From the NCBI GenBank assembly GCA_034430155.1, contig DAOUET010000048.1, positions 24,144 through 88,143 on the forward strand: DNA of 64,000 bases. Direction: 5' to 3'. This stretch comes from DAOUET01 sp034430155 (lineage in GTDB: Bacteria > Chloroflexota > Anaerolineae > Anaerolineales > UBA4823). Of this stretch, positions 8,818 through 18,535 are shown one piece after another (within the stretch, counting starts at the first letter, position 1; every line of letters starts with the position of its first letter). A model generated the notes under the pieces. The model was not told where the DNA came from, ran no database searches, and worked only from the letters and a program-made list of their open reading frames with translations. The translations under genes were made by a program, and so were the position numbers.

Positions 8818-9810
8818 ATGATGAACTATTTTCAAGATCAAAAACTTATTGACAAAGATAGCTCTTTATTGCCCCTATTGGAAGATGTCGATTTTGAACC
8901 CATTTTTATTCTGGGAGATCATCGATCAGGGACAACTATATTGTATCAACTACTCACCTCTACCCAGTTCTTTAACTACACCAGTTTTTACAATATCACG
9001 AGATACGAGCAGATGCTCTATAATCGCGTCATTGGGGCGACCGAGGATGCTAAAGAAGAATTAGGACAATTGCTGATATCGTTAGGCGTGGAGGACCGTA
9101 CTTTCGATAGGATAAAAGTCTATCCAGATCTTCCCGAAGAGTATGGATACATCCTGTGGCGGAACGCTCCATTCTGGTATCTTCCCCGCCTCAATAGAAG
9201 GAATTTGCCTAATCTTATCAACCTCAGCAAGAAAGTCCAGTTTACCCAGAGTCCAGCAAGACCCATGTTGCTTAAAGGTCCCTGGGATTTTCCTAACTTC
9301 AGGTTTGCCAAAGGCGCGATACCATCCGCTCGCTTTATTTTCATCCACCGGCAACCCCTGCGGGTCATTAATTCCAAACTCAAAGGCATGCGATCCGCCC
9401 TTGCCAAAAAGAACCCTTACACTGCGCTTCTGGCCCCCGGCTATGCGCGGCTATTTCGAAGACCTTTACAACTCTTTCTGGCCAGAATCTTGTTTTCCTC
9501 CCGTTTCGGTATCGGTCTACATTTGCTCACTCAACATAGCCTGCAGGCAATCAAATATTTCCTTGAGTACATCGGCTCTCTTTCCTATGAAGAACATATT
9601 TCCATAAGGTATGAAGATTTATGCCATGACCCGGAGATGACCATCAACAGGATACTTAAACACTTCGGATTACATGTAAAAAAGAATTTAGCTTACGACG
9701 CGTTGATCAGACCGCGCTCCCCCAACTTTTTGCCAGAAATTAAACAAAATTACAAACAGATACAAAAGCGGCTGGAACCCGTGCTCTCTCGTTACGGCTA
9801 CAGCATGTAA
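8818..9810 (+). CDS. Sulfotransferase family protein
   Basis: 330 residues. The 5'-phosphosulfate-binding loop GDHRSGTTILYQLL is at 33-46 and a 3'-phosphate-binding stretch FIHRQPLRVINSKL is mid-protein, followed by SIRYEDLCHDPE, a common late motif of PAPS-dependent sulfotransferases. The likely reaction is transfer of sulfate from PAPS to a carbohydrate, lipid or small-molecule hydroxyl or amine; the acceptor cannot be told. It is convergent with a phosphopantetheinyl transferase and close to an NRPS remnant, so it may once have belonged to a secondary-metabolite locus (inference). Two adjacent ATG codons at 8818 and 8821 are possible starts. Confidence 0.8.
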   Translation: MMNYFQDQKLIDKDSSLLPLLEDVDFEPIFILGDHRSGTTILYQLLTSTQFFNYTSFYNITRYEQMLYNRVIGATEDAKEELGQLLISLGVEDRTFDRIKVYPDLPEEYGYILWRNAPFWYLPRLNRRNLPNLINLSKKVQFTQSPARPMLLKGPWDFPNFRFAKGAIPSARFIFIHRQPLRVINSKLKGMRSALAKKNPYTALLAPGYARLFRRPLQLFLARILFSSRFGIGLHLLTQHSLQAIKYFLEYIGSLSYEEHISIRYEDLCHDPEMTINRILKHFGLHVKKNLAYDALIRPRSPNFLPEIKQNYKQIQKRLEPVLSRYGYSM

Positions 9811-9852
9811 GGTCGCCTTTACCCCAAGTTCCATAAGGATCAAGCCCAGTCG

Positions 9853-9883
9853 ATAAAAGCTGCACCAATGGAGCAGCTTTTAT
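9853..9883. terminator. Bidirectional intrinsic terminator
   Basis: Perfect 11-bp stem ATAAAAGCTGC / GCAGCTTTTAT with a 9-base loop, A-rich on one side and T-rich on the other. It lies between two convergent genes (sulfotransferase ending 9810, PPTase ending 9917), so it can stop both. Confidence 0.75.
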
Positions 9884-9916
9884 TGCGGTATTGTTAAAAA
9901 CCCCTAGAACAAATCC

Positions 9917-10669
9917 CTATGCTTCAGCCCATTGCCAACAGTGCAAGGACAGATGACGGTCATTAATCGCCAGGGCTGCGACATAACCCGGCTCAGGATC
10001 CAAATGGAATAAAGACCACTTCTTGGCTTCGGCCATATCTCCCTGGATCGCGAAAATTGCAGCCGGTTCTTGTTGGTTTAGGGTAACGTCAAATTGGTCC
10101 AGTGGGAGTGAAAGCCCCTGACCTCTCGCTTTGATAAAAGCCTCTTTGCGCGTCCAGCATGTAAAAAATGCACGTTCCCGCAGGCCATCTGGGACGGATT
10201 GCAGATCGGCGACTTCCCGTTTCGAAAAGAAACGCCTGGCGAGCTTTTCTCCTGCAACATTGGGACGGATCCTCTCCACATCTACTCCCACCAGGCGATC
10301 CCAGGTCACCGCGATTAAGCCCAATTCATGGGAATGAGATAAATTGAAAGTCAAAGCCTCTTGACCATAACCAGAGACCAGTTCAGGTTTCCCATAGGAA
10401 TTGTATTTAAAACGCAACTGGGACGGTGCCACGCCCAAATAACGAGCGAGGATATCCCTGAGGCAACCACGAGCCGCGATATAGCGCCTGCGGCCCTTTT
10501 GGAATTTGAAATTATCCGACCGTTCTAATTCATCTTTGGATAAACTGCGACGCAATCTCTCAATGCTTAAAGATCCCATTCCCAAGGATATCCGCCAGAG
10601 ATGGATTTCATCTTGTGCCAATTTTAGCCCTGTGGTGGGTGTTTTCCAATCAATCCCGGACGAGTCCAT
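9917..10669 (-). CDS. Sfp-type 4'-phosphopantetheinyl transferase
   Basis: 250 residues. Transfers 4'-phosphopantetheine from CoA to a serine of carrier proteins of NRPS, PKS or fatty acid synthase systems. The family signature is visible: FNLSHSHELGLIAV, then VGVDVERI (Mg-binding Asp/Glu), FFSKREV, and FFTCWTRKEAFIKARGQGL, with the conserved W-x-x-KEA. Length fits the Sfp class rather than the small AcpS class. It lies immediately downstream of the broken NRPS adenylation domain on the same strand, consistent with the remnant of a nonribosomal peptide locus. It may survive because it also serves other carrier proteins (inference). Confidence 0.88.
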   Translation of the reverse strand: MDSSGIDWKTPTTGLKLAQDEIHLWRISLGMGSLSIERLRRSLSKDELERSDNFKFQKGRRRYIAARGCLRDILARYLGVAPSQLRFKYNSYGKPELVSGYGQEALTFNLSHSHELGLIAVTWDRLVGVDVERIRPNVAGEKLARRFFSKREVADLQSVPDGLRERAFFTCWTRKEAFIKARGQGLSLPLDQFDVTLNQQEPAAIFAIQGDMAEAKKWSLFHLDPEPGYVAALAINDRHLSLHCWQWAEA

Positions 10670-10726
10670 AATTCTATTACATAAATTTGTGGTTTAAATT
10701 CCCCTGTAAGCGAATCAACAGACCTC

Positions 10727-11002
10727 TTAATTGAATGAGGGAGTGAAAAATTCCGAGATCCCAACTAGCGTGTCCCCGCCACACAACATTTTCAGGTTCC
10801 CAGGGGGGTGCCAGCCAGGGTCAAGCAGCATACCATCGCTGGCGGTCTCCTGGCTAGCTATCACTACTTTCGCTCCCAGGGTAAGTGGAAGGTAGAGCTT
10901 AAGTCCGGTGATATCAAAGGAAAGGGTCGTAACTGTTACCAGTATATCATTACCATGCATCCCTGATTCTTCCTGCATGGCATGCAAAATGTTGACAACC
11001 GC
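10727..11002 (-). pseudogene. NRPS adenylation-domain fragment (decayed)
   Basis: Minus-strand reading from 11002 gives AVVNILHAMQEESGMHGNDI, then VTVTTLSFDITGLKLYLPL and GAKVVIASQETASDG, which match the A3-A5 core region of amino-acid adenylation domains. The text then jumps to GWHPPGNLKMLCGGDTL. About 20 residues normally present between these blocks are missing (a deletion), and after CGGDTL similarity is lost until a stop at 10727. The 5' boundary coincides with the end of an IS3-type element (11003), which appears to have landed within the A3 core (SGSTGxPKAVVN). The rest of the synthetase is absent. Not functional. Confidence 0.75.
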
Positions 11003-11613
11003 TGGCCTGCACCCGGTTTTTGTACCACTTTCTATATTAGTCCAGCCCGCTGAAATTGGGAAGGTTGCGACACGGTCGCAGCGGGTACTTGTGGACGATA
11101 GCCCAGTGCGCTCTGCGGCTTGACGGTGTTGTACTGCTGCCTCCACCTCTCGATCATAACCTGCGCCTCCTTCAGCGAACAGAAGATCTCTATTGCCAAC
11201 AACTCGTTTCGCATCAATCCATTTAATGACTCAATGTAACCATTCTCCCAGGGGCTGACCGGTTCGATGAAGAGTACCTTGACGTCCAATCTCTTCAACC
11301 AAGCTCGCACTCGTTTGGCGGTGAACTCCGAACCGTTGTCCGAACGTAGATGGGCGAGTACCCCCCGCGCACAGAACAGCTCAGTCAGCACTTCCAGTAT
11401 ATCCTGAGGTTTCAGGCTACGCACGACCCGCACGGCCAGACACTCACGAGTGTACTCGTCAATGACATACAGGATGCGAAATTTGGCGCCATTATCCGTG
11501 TGATCTTCCATGAAATCATAACTCCAGACATGCTTGGGAAATTCAGGTCTCAAACGCACGATTGAGTCGTCATTGAGCCATAATCGTCCAAGTTTGGGCT
11601 GCGTTGCAGGCAT
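11003..11613 (-). mobile_element. Truncated IS3-family insertion element
   Basis: Contains the 3' part of an IS3-type transposase (11032-11613). Beyond its stop is a terminal sequence reading TGGCCTGCACCCGG inward from 11003, resembling the TG...-type inverted-repeat ends (TGACCTGCCCCC...) of IS3-family elements. The other end was not found between 11614 and 12115, so the element is truncated. It abuts the NRPS fragment exactly at 11002/11003, giving the insertion boundary. Confidence 0.65.
11032..11613 (-). pseudogene. IS3-family transposase, N-terminally truncated
   Basis: 193 residues carrying the whole catalytic core of an IS3-family OrfB (rve/DDE): D33 in WSYDFMED, D92 in LRSDNGSEF, and E128 in ENGYIESL (D-35-E spacing), then RWRQQYNTVKPQSALGYRP and a C-terminal FQRAGLI. 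Full OrfB proteins are about 270-290 residues; the N-terminal HTH_21 segment and OrfA are missing, and the sequence beyond 11613 carries no continuation. Probably an inactive remnant, although the catalytic triad is intact. Confidence 0.8.
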
Positions 11614-12115
11614 GCTGAGACGTAAATGGGATGTAAGCTGTTGGTTGGAATCCGATGCTCAACTCGTTAAGGTTACTGGCGCGCATAAAATATCCCGGAT
11701 GTAACATGTAGCTTTAGGGAGCGAGGGGGGATCGCACAAATGATTTTCGACTACGGGGGGAGAAATCGCCGATATGCTACGCAGACATCCCGAAGTAATT
11801 GAGCAAGACTGAGTTGAGGTAAATTGACAAAAGTGGGGGAATCCCAATAATCCCGGCCGGTGAATATCCATCCCAGATCGTGAGGTTAATATGCCGATAA
11901 ATCACGGTGATGCTTGATTCACCAAAAACGGTCTCACTTGACAACGCACTTTTACTGTGCTATTCTCACGCCCATCCCTGAATAGCCGGAACCGATGGTT
12001 ATCTCAAAGTTTTTCCTTTTCCCATTCATACCTCCTAACAAACTTCTCTCCCATTAATGCTACAATCATTATCTATATTTTTGCACTAAATTTATCAGCC
12101 TCACCCTAAAAAATT
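11614..12115. other. Intergenic stretch with promoter for the S41 gene
   Basis: About 500 bp between the truncated IS and the S41 lipoprotein gene. No gene or NRPS continuation could be read on either strand, which suggests the rest of the IS and NRPS has been deleted. The only feature seen is the promoter at 11938-11966. Confidence 0.5.
11938..11966 (+). promoter_or_regulatory. Sigma-70-type promoter, extended -10
   Basis: TTGACA (11938-11943), a 17-bp spacer, then TATTCT (11961-11966) preceded by TGC (extended -10). This is the best -35/-10 pair noticed in the window. It would give a leader of about 140 bases for the S41 gene at 12116. Confidence 0.6.
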
Positions 12116-14161
12116 ATGAAGAATTCACATCCTTTCATTAAAGTAATCAGCCTATTCATATTTACCAGCCTGGCCTGCCAGTCGCTTACGGGCGTTCTTC
12201 AACCCACAGCCAGCCCCACCCTCACCCCCCCACCAACCTTTCCACCCACTTTCCAACCATCACCTACTACGATCCAACCGACCGAAGTTGGAGTAGATCC
12301 TAACGAACCGGTTTTCATAACCGGTGAAATACCCTACACCTCACCCTTCTTCCTCAATACCATCTCGGAACCCTTTGTATTGTTGGAGGACGAAGCAGGT
12401 TTCATCCAACGCAACCAGGAATTCGAGTTTCCACTAGAGGGGCAGGTAATCGGGGCAGTAGCTGTGCATGAAGATAAAACCCTAACCTACAGATTATCGC
12501 TTCCTGCCTTGCCCCAGGGAACCCAGGTGGACGTCGATAACAATGGTAATAAAGACACGGGGGTACAGGTTTTCGCGATTGCATATTGGTCAAACACCTG
12601 GGGAGGTCCATTCTTAGAACCCCGCGACGGTACCGGTTGGTCTACGGCGTACGTATCCACGATCACAGATCCGGACAGAGACAACGAAATAAGCGGGGGT
12701 ATCTTGCTGGTTTGGGCGCCCGATGGTGAGCAAGGTTTCCCAACCGGTTTTGGCGATGACAAGAAATTATTCACTGCCGATGACCCGATAGCACCGATCC
12801 CTGCCGGGTACAACATCGTTGATCTTAATCAAGAACCATTCAAGATCACCAAGGAAGCCAAACCTGATATTATGCTAAATGAAGGTGAGGTCGCCGTCAC
12901 CGACCTCTCCAAATTGAGCTATAAAGATGCTTTCGAAGCCCTTTTTAATAAAGCCTCCCAAGAATACCCCTTCACCAAGGAAAAGGGAATAAACTGGAAA
13001 GCCCTGCACGATGAATTCGCTCCTCGTATCGCCAGTGCACGAAATGCCGAAGACTTCTACCGGGCTATGCGTGATTTTACCTACGCCATTCCAGATGCGC
13101 ATGTCGGCCTGTCATTCAACGCCGATGTCTTCTTTGAAGAAAGTGGGGGCAGTTTTGGGCTGGTATTGGCTGAATTGAGTGATGGCCGCGTTATCGTTAC
13201 CAAGGTTATACCTGATACGCCAGCTTCACAAGAAGGGATCCAGACAGGAGCAGAAATCATCACCTGGGATGGATTGCCTGTGGGCGAGGCCATCAGCCAG
13301 GTCAATCCATATTTCGGTCCATTCTCTAGCGAGCAACAAAAACGCTTAGAGCAGGTTATCTTCCTCACCCGCCTCCCCCCTGATACTAAAATCCCGATTG
13401 AATATAAAAACCCAGGTGAACCCCAACCGAAAGAAGTTACTTTACAGGCTGCTGTCGAATATCCGTCACTCTTTGAAGCCTTGCCAGATTTTTCTATCGA
13501 CCAACTCGCGCCGCCTGATGAGGGCAAGATTTTGGAAGATTCAGGGTTAGGGTATATTCGGATCACAACATTCTCTGAAGATTATAACCTAATGGCTCAT
13601 CTGTGGGATCGCTTTATCGGGGAGTTGGTCGACAACCAGATCCCCGGCCTGATCATCGATTTGCGGGTGAACTCCGGAGGCAGCGGTGGGCTGGCTTTGG
13701 ATTTTGCCGGTTATTTCTTCGACAATGAGATAACCGTCTCCCGAAGTGCATACTATAACGAAGTCACCGGTAAATTTGAATACACGGATTATCCCGCGCG
13801 GATTAAACCAGGTCCCAAACTGTACAAAGGGCCTATAGCAGTGTTGGTCAGCCCTTATTGCATAAGTGCATGCGAGGGTTTCGCTAACGCCATAACACAA
13901 GAGGGTCGATCCATGATAGTTGGCCATTACCCCACTGCTGGCGCTTATGGGGAGGTCGGGCGAGGCCAATATAAGCTACCGGGGGATTTATCCTTACAAT
14001 TCCCGACCGGTCGTTCAGAAACGCCAGATGGAAAGCTCTTGATCGAGGGGAAGGGCGTGCCACTAGATATAACCGTCCCAGTGACAGAAGAAAGCGCCAC
14101 AGGTAGGGTAGACACAGTCCTGCAAGCAGCCATCGAGGCCTTGGCTCAAAAGATTAAATAG
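12116..14161 (+). CDS. S41-family peptidase lipoprotein with PDZ domain
   Basis: 681 residues. A lipoprotein signal ends at Cys21 (lipobox SLAC), followed by a Thr/Pro linker (about 30-60) typical of exported proteins in this genome. A unique domain follows (to about 250), then a PDZ-like region (about 340-400; GRVIVTKVIPDTPASQEGIQ). The C-terminal tail-specific protease domain holds GLGYIRITTFSED, LIIDLRVNSGGSGG and the nucleophile region SPYCISACEGFA, with candidate catalytic Ser584. Many family members have S-A-S/A-E here; this one has S-A-C-E. Predicted to act outside the membrane, cleaving unstructured or C-terminal peptides. It is convergent with the glycosidase gene 67 bp away and not in an obvious operon. 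Confidence 0.85.
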   Translation: MKNSHPFIKVISLFIFTSLACQSLTGVLQPTASPTLTPPPTFPPTFQPSPTTIQPTEVGVDPNEPVFITGEIPYTSPFFLNTISEPFVLLEDEAGFIQRNQEFEFPLEGQVIGAVAVHEDKTLTYRLSLPALPQGTQVDVDNNGNKDTGVQVFAIAYWSNTWGGPFLEPRDGTGWSTAYVSTITDPDRDNEISGGILLVWAPDGEQGFPTGFGDDKKLFTADDPIAPIPAGYNIVDLNQEPFKITKEAKPDIMLNEGEVAVTDLSKLSYKDAFEALFNKASQEYPFTKEKGINWKALHDEFAPRIASARNAEDFYRAMRDFTYAIPDAHVGLSFNADVFFEESGGSFGLVLAELSDGRVIVTKVIPDTPASQEGIQTGAEIITWDGLPVGEAISQVNPYFGPFSSEQQKRLEQVIFLTRLPPDTKIPIEYKNPGEPQPKEVTLQAAVEYPSLFEALPDFSIDQLAPPDEGKILEDSGLGYIRITTFSEDYNLMAHLWDRFIGELVDNQIPGLIIDLRVNSGGSGGLALDFAGYFFDNEITVSRSAYYNEVTGKFEYTDYPARIKPGPKLYKGPIAVLVSPYCISACEGFANAITQEGRSMIVGHYPTAGAYGEVGRGQYKLPGDLSLQFPTGRSETPDGKLLIEGKGVPLDITVPVTEESATGRVDTVLQAAIEALAQKIK

Positions 14162-14228
14162 CCCGAAAAGCCCGGCCGTATAACCTTCAGCAAAAAAACC
14201 GAAAAATTTTTAGAGAGTTTTGGGCACC

Positions 14229-15767
14229 TTACGGATTCCAGTCGATGTAAACGGGTGCCAATGTTATCGATATTTGTTGATCGGGGGATAAGGGTTCGCC
14301 TGCCATGTCAAAAACTGCATCAGGACGATCAGGCAGGCTGATCGAGTGCACCCTATCATCCAGTGCCCAAAGTAGCCAGGTCTGCACGCCGTCGTGGTTG
14401 AACGCATAGCCTTTTAAACTTGGGTATTCTGAGATCTCTCGCTCAAAGGCGGCACCATCCAAATGAGCTGCGCTGAATTGGAAAGCCTGGTAAGCGATAT
14501 TGGGTTGATATTTTTTATTTACCAACCCAGACCCACGCCAACCTCGCAGGCTGTACCATATATTGGCACTTAACCCTTCTGCTAAGGCGGTCGCGTAGCT
14601 TTGAACGAGGTAAATGGCCTTGGTGTTGGTGAAATCCGCCTCGTTGCAGAATTGCTCACTTCCGGTTTTCCCACAAAGAAGCGCCACCTCCGTGTTCATC
14701 AGGTACTTCTCCTGATAGCCATAATCATCCAGAAGGTTATGGAGGTAGTTAATCTTGGCTACCACCACAGGCCCGCTAGTCTTCCAGCTAGCATCCCAAT
14801 TTGTGTTGCCATAATGCCCGTATGTCTCGTAATAATAATCGTAAGCGTGAAAACTAACCCCATCGAAGTAATCTCCACCGTCATTCTTGAGGATGCCTTC
14901 CAGGAATTTGGACGATGTGCAATCACTAAAACTGCCAGATCCTGCCTGAGTTTCGGGCGGATTAAGGGGATCACAATTCAATAACAAACCACCGATCAAC
15001 ACCTGCGCAGCGGGATTGGACGTCTTAATCTGTGGATAGACCGATTTGAGCATCTCGGAATAATACTCTCCGCCATAATATGGATCAGCGGGTTCTCCCC
15101 AGCAACCAAATACCATATCTGGGGGTACCAAGGCCGGATCCACATCCGGTTCATTACCCAATTCCCAATAACCCACGTTATAGGGAGGGGGACTGTATCG
15201 GGTTACTGCTTCAGCCATGAAATTGGTAAAAGCGCTCAATTTTTCGGGTGTGATCGGACCACAATATGAACCAGACACCTTTTGAGCCCAAGTGGGTGTC
15301 CCACGGACAATGAGAATTACCCTCAGTCCCTGCTCTGAAGCGATCTTCAATTCGTCTTCCAGACTTGTTACCGCGCTCCAATCCCGGACCCCTTCCTGGC
15401 TTTCGACCTGGCTCCAAAGAAGCGCATTAATGCGTACCAATTGCGCTCCCGATTGAAATACCGGTTCGATATCATTGACATCGGCAATTTCGATACCAAA
15501 GGGCGAGAAAGGAAGCATTGGGGACGCAGGAGTATTGAGGGTTGCTGTGATCACAGGTTGTGAGGATGCAGGATTAGGAGTCAGCGTGATAGGGGATTGC
15601 GACGATGGGTTCTCACCAGACTCACTGGAGAGGGGTGATTGGTGCGTTCCCGAGCGGCAACCTTCCAAAACAAGCAATAGCAGCGCAAAGGCAAGTATAG
15701 ATAGCCACCCTGACTTAGAAACAGATCGTTTACTCAATGGGTATTCCTTAGAGGAGATATTTTTCAT
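14229..15767 (-). CDS. Glycoside hydrolase lipoprotein, clan GH-A (GH39-like)
   Basis: I prefer the ATG at 15767 (512 residues), because it directly gives a lipoprotein signal: basic n-region, ILAFALLLLVLEGC lipobox at about residue 37. A TTG start at 15866 would add 33 residues without a signal. The body is a (beta/alpha)8 glycosidase: YWELGNEPDV holds the likely acid/base Glu and YLMNTEVALLC the likely nucleophile Glu, with FDGVSFHAYDYY between. Overall it resembles GH39/GH5-like enzymes of clan GH-A. It lies 28 bp downstream of the large membrane protein of the polysaccharide-type cluster, so it may trim a surface glycan. Substrate unknown. Confidence 0.75.
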   Translation of the reverse strand: MKNISSKEYPLSKRSVSKSGWLSILAFALLLLVLEGCRSGTHQSPLSSESGENPSSQSPITLTPNPASSQPVITATLNTPASPMLPFSPFGIEIADVNDIEPVFQSGAQLVRINALLWSQVESQEGVRDWSAVTSLEDELKIASEQGLRVILIVRGTPTWAQKVSGSYCGPITPEKLSAFTNFMAEAVTRYSPPPYNVGYWELGNEPDVDPALVPPDMVFGCWGEPADPYYGGEYYSEMLKSVYPQIKTSNPAAQVLIGGLLLNCDPLNPPETQAGSGSFSDCTSSKFLEGILKNDGGDYFDGVSFHAYDYYYETYGHYGNTNWDASWKTSGPVVVAKINYLHNLLDDYGYQEKYLMNTEVALLCGKTGSEQFCNEADFTNTKAIYLVQSYATALAEGLSANIWYSLRGWRGSGLVNKKYQPNIAYQAFQFSAAHLDGAAFEREISEYPSLKGYAFNHDGVQTWLLWALDDRVHSISLPDRPDAVFDMAGEPLSPDQQISITLAPVYIDWNP

Positions 15768-15895
15768 CAATTCTCTATAGCGATTTTGACTCTCAAGAAG
15801 GGAGAACCTGAATCGGTTTTCCCGTAGAGCGTAAAAAAACCGATAGGGCACATCCCTTGCTGACAAGATTGCGCTTAACCTGAAATGACTTTATG

Positions 15896-17890
15896 TCAAT
15901 AAATAGCTAAAAGGCTTACAACCGCATAAATATCAAGGGCCAGCCATAATACGCCATATACCGCGAATTGCATCCAAGCTGGTGATCGCAACCAGCCCGT
16001 TACCGTCTGTATAATTCCCAGCCATCCCAGATTCAGCAGCATCATGGTTGGGATGATAGATGGGAAAGCATATCTGGTACCCGGGATAAATATCCACCGA
16101 AAAAGGTAAACTGAACCACGTATCCAGGTGACACCCCATATCCCCAGCATCACAAACCCAAGAAATGCCAGAACATCCCATGGCAGGGTACCTCTTTTGC
16201 GCCAAAAAATCAGCAGCGCTCCAAGTACTCCCAAAAGGGTAACAGCTCCCACCACCCGGTAAGGTTTATGCCCTAAAAGGGGTACGTGACCCCAACCAAA
16301 TTTTGCCCAAAACGTCCGCACCAAATTAAAGGCAGTTACCCGGTAATACCATCCCGCGGCCTTCAGGTCAACCAAGGAATAAAGGATATGCGAAAGCCTA
16401 CCACTATCCGGGATAAATTTGGTCGCAAGATTATCCGCCCAAGGGCGCGCTCCTGGCCCTGGAGTTTCTGCAGAGCTATTACGCAATAAATTTAAGAAGC
16501 GCAGACCTCCCCAGACACCACTCTCCAGCGTGGCATCATCGTATTCAGGAGCTTCTTGAATCTGCAGCTCGCCCTCGGCTAAGACCAACCCGTCAAAATA
16601 CAACCTGGTGCGAGTTTCAGCTTTCTTTGTCAGTGGAGCCAGGCTTACCCAGGCTCGATCCGTATAGATCGGTAACGTGGCGCGTACTGCGTAAAATGCG
16701 GGTTCAAGGCCAACCATCACACCGGAAGCCTCGGACCGGCTACCGGATGGATCAAATAGCTGGGGTGGGAGCACCTCCAGCGGTTGATCCGCCCACATCC
16801 AGGCCCCCAAGGTAACATTTTTGCCCGCCAACTTCCTGACCGTATCGGGGGGTATGATCTGACGAAGCTGGGTGGAAGCGGGAGAATCGCCAAGATTTAT
16901 CTGTAATTCGAAAGCATGGTCACCAAACGGGGATTGGGAGTTTACCACTCTGGTAGAGGCATCTTGAAGGGTCGCCCGATACCATAAGGCAGCATCTCCC
17001 CAATCGAAGACAGCTGCCGAACCCAGGACCACACCGATTAATAATAATCCCCAGGCCAATTTGCGCCAGGCTCCATGGCGTAGTACAGAAAGGAGAAAAG
17101 CCACTCCGAATAGAGGGATCGCTAGATATACCGTGTTCTTCGTCCAATAAGTCAGTGCGGCTGTCGAGGCGGCCCAGATAAGGTTGACTAATGAGAATCT
17201 ACTCCGGATAAGTCTGACACCCCCCCAAAGGAACAAGGAAAATACCGCTACAGCGCCGACATCGCTATTGACCGAGGTCATAAGGTCGGTGAAGCCAGGC
17301 AGCATAGCCATCGAGAACGGCACCAAAATTCTTAAGGGGTGACCGGCTGGCAGCAATTCTGCAGTTACACCCCAAGCGATAAAGATGGTGAACAAGAAGA
17401 GCAGCAGTGAAACCAGGCGGATGGCATAAAGTTGAGTGGTAACGTCTGAGAGAGCAAGGGTCCGCAGAGGAATTGAAGCGATCAAATGATATAGAGGCGG
17501 TTCGCCTAATTGCTGGTACTGTCCAATCCAGATGGGATTTTCAGGCGACGAATCGAGATTTGGACGGAAATCCAGGTCCTGAAAAAAACCATGCTGTAAC
17601 ATCGAAATGGCCACTTCACGGCGCATGGCTTGGTCATAATCACCTGGTTGAGGCCAGCCGGGGCGGTTCGCTAATAGCCAGATGTATTCAAAGTGATTGG
17701 GCTCATCGTAGTGCTGCCAGGGGGGTACCAAAAAAACATATAGGAGGCCATGAAAGAAGGCCAAAATCAGAACCCCCAATAAGGCCAGACGCTCTTTTTC
17801 TCGACCCATGGTCAGAGAGTGCAACCATCTGGAAAATCGCCTTGAGGAGGTGTATAAAGTCGTGAACGGAGGGTCTTGTTGAGGCTGCAT
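15896..17890 (-). CDS. Large membrane protein, DUF2142/GT-C-like
   Basis: 664 residues with about 11-12 membrane helices and an extracytoplasmic domain (about 330-500). Near the N-terminus, after the first helix, is PPWQHYDEPNHFEYIW. An acidic DE-P motif at this position is characteristic of DUF2142 and of GT-C lipid-linked-sugar transferases. Near the C-terminus is PGTRYAFPSIIPTMMLLNLG, the typical arginine-tyrosine turn of such proteins. It most likely handles or transfers a polyprenyl-linked sugar. It sits at the distal end of the polysaccharide-type cluster, 152 bp from the phosphatase gene. Start ATG 17890 has no strong ribosome site; an internal Met28 is possible. Confidence 0.7.
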   Translation of the reverse strand: MQPQQDPPFTTLYTSSRRFSRWLHSLTMGREKERLALLGVLILAFFHGLLYVFLVPPWQHYDEPNHFEYIWLLANRPGWPQPGDYDQAMRREVAISMLQHGFFQDLDFRPNLDSSPENPIWIGQYQQLGEPPLYHLIASIPLRTLALSDVTTQLYAIRLVSLLLFLFTIFIAWGVTAELLPAGHPLRILVPFSMAMLPGFTDLMTSVNSDVGAVAVFSLFLWGGVRLIRSRFSLVNLIWAASTAALTYWTKNTVYLAIPLFGVAFLLSVLRHGAWRKLAWGLLLIGVVLGSAAVFDWGDAALWYRATLQDASTRVVNSQSPFGDHAFELQINLGDSPASTQLRQIIPPDTVRKLAGKNVTLGAWMWADQPLEVLPPQLFDPSGSRSEASGVMVGLEPAFYAVRATLPIYTDRAWVSLAPLTKKAETRTRLYFDGLVLAEGELQIQEAPEYDDATLESGVWGGLRFLNLLRNSSAETPGPGARPWADNLATKFIPDSGRLSHILYSLVDLKAAGWYYRVTAFNLVRTFWAKFGWGHVPLLGHKPYRVVGAVTLLGVLGALLIFWRKRGTLPWDVLAFLGFVMLGIWGVTWIRGSVYLFRWIFIPGTRYAFPSIIPTMMLLNLGWLGIIQTVTGWLRSPAWMQFAVYGVLWLALDIYAVVSLLAIY

Positions 17891-18042
17891 TATGAGTTAT
17901 TGTTATCGAAACAAAAGTGTATAGGACCTAAACAACTGAGGGCTTGTGCGGGCTTCTGGGTCGGCAAAGCATTTCCAAAACCCTATGAGACTCGCTCGGG
18001 TAACTCCTAATTCTATTCAATCGAAAAAGTCTTAGACAGCTA

Positions 18043-18516
18043 TTATGGTGAATGGTACCCAATCAGCCGCCGGATCTTTTGCAAGCCTTGTGTGAGCAAA
18101 GTTTCTATCTCACCAGATGTAACCGCGTATTCATTTTCGGATCGTCCGATTGGGTCATCTATATCGTAATCCTTTCCAACCATCTCGCTCAGCAGGTATA
18201 CACGCTTGGCAACTGCAGGGAACTCCAGAATCAACGTCTCTTTGTGCCCCTTACTCATGGTTAGAATCAAATCAAAGTCTGCCAACATATCTTCAGTTAT
18301 TCGGCGAGAACGGTGATGGCTAATTTCCAATCCTCGTTGTTGCATAACAAGCTGAGCGTTCTCTGAGGCAGGCTGGCCATTATTCGCCCAGGTACCAGCT
18401 GATTCTATCCTCCATTTCTCTTTAGGAAAAGTCTCGCACACAATATTGCGGAAGAGGGCCTCCGCCATTGGCGAGCGACATATATTGGCAGTGCATACGA
18501 ATAAAACTGAGGGCAT
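18043..18516 (-). CDS. Low-molecular-weight protein tyrosine phosphatase
   Basis: 157 residues. The catalytic P-loop CTANICRS (Cys8 to Arg14, C-x5-R-S) is at the extreme N-terminus, and an Asp-Pro acid loop (DIDDPIGRSENEY) is near the C-terminus. LMW-PTPs in exopolysaccharide loci dephosphorylate the tyrosine-rich tail of the polymer co-polymerase kinase (Wzb/Etp role). The gene position just after a WecG/TagA transferase and Wzy-like genes supports that. No tyrosine kinase is in the window. 19 bp separates it from the upstream gene. Confidence 0.9.
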   Translation of the reverse strand: MPSVLFVCTANICRSPMAEALFRNIVCETFPKEKWRIESAGTWANNGQPASENAQLVMQQRGLEISHHRSRRITEDMLADFDLILTMSKGHKETLILEFPAVAKRVYLLSEMVGKDYDIDDPIGRSENEYAVTSGEIETLLTQGLQKIRRLIGYHSP

Positions 18517-18535
18517 CTAGAAAATCCTTGGGAGG

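Noticed and set aside
11659..11871. 70-residue frame considered as the missing NRPS or transposase 5' part
   Set aside because: No adenylation or IS3 motif could be read; composition looks random.
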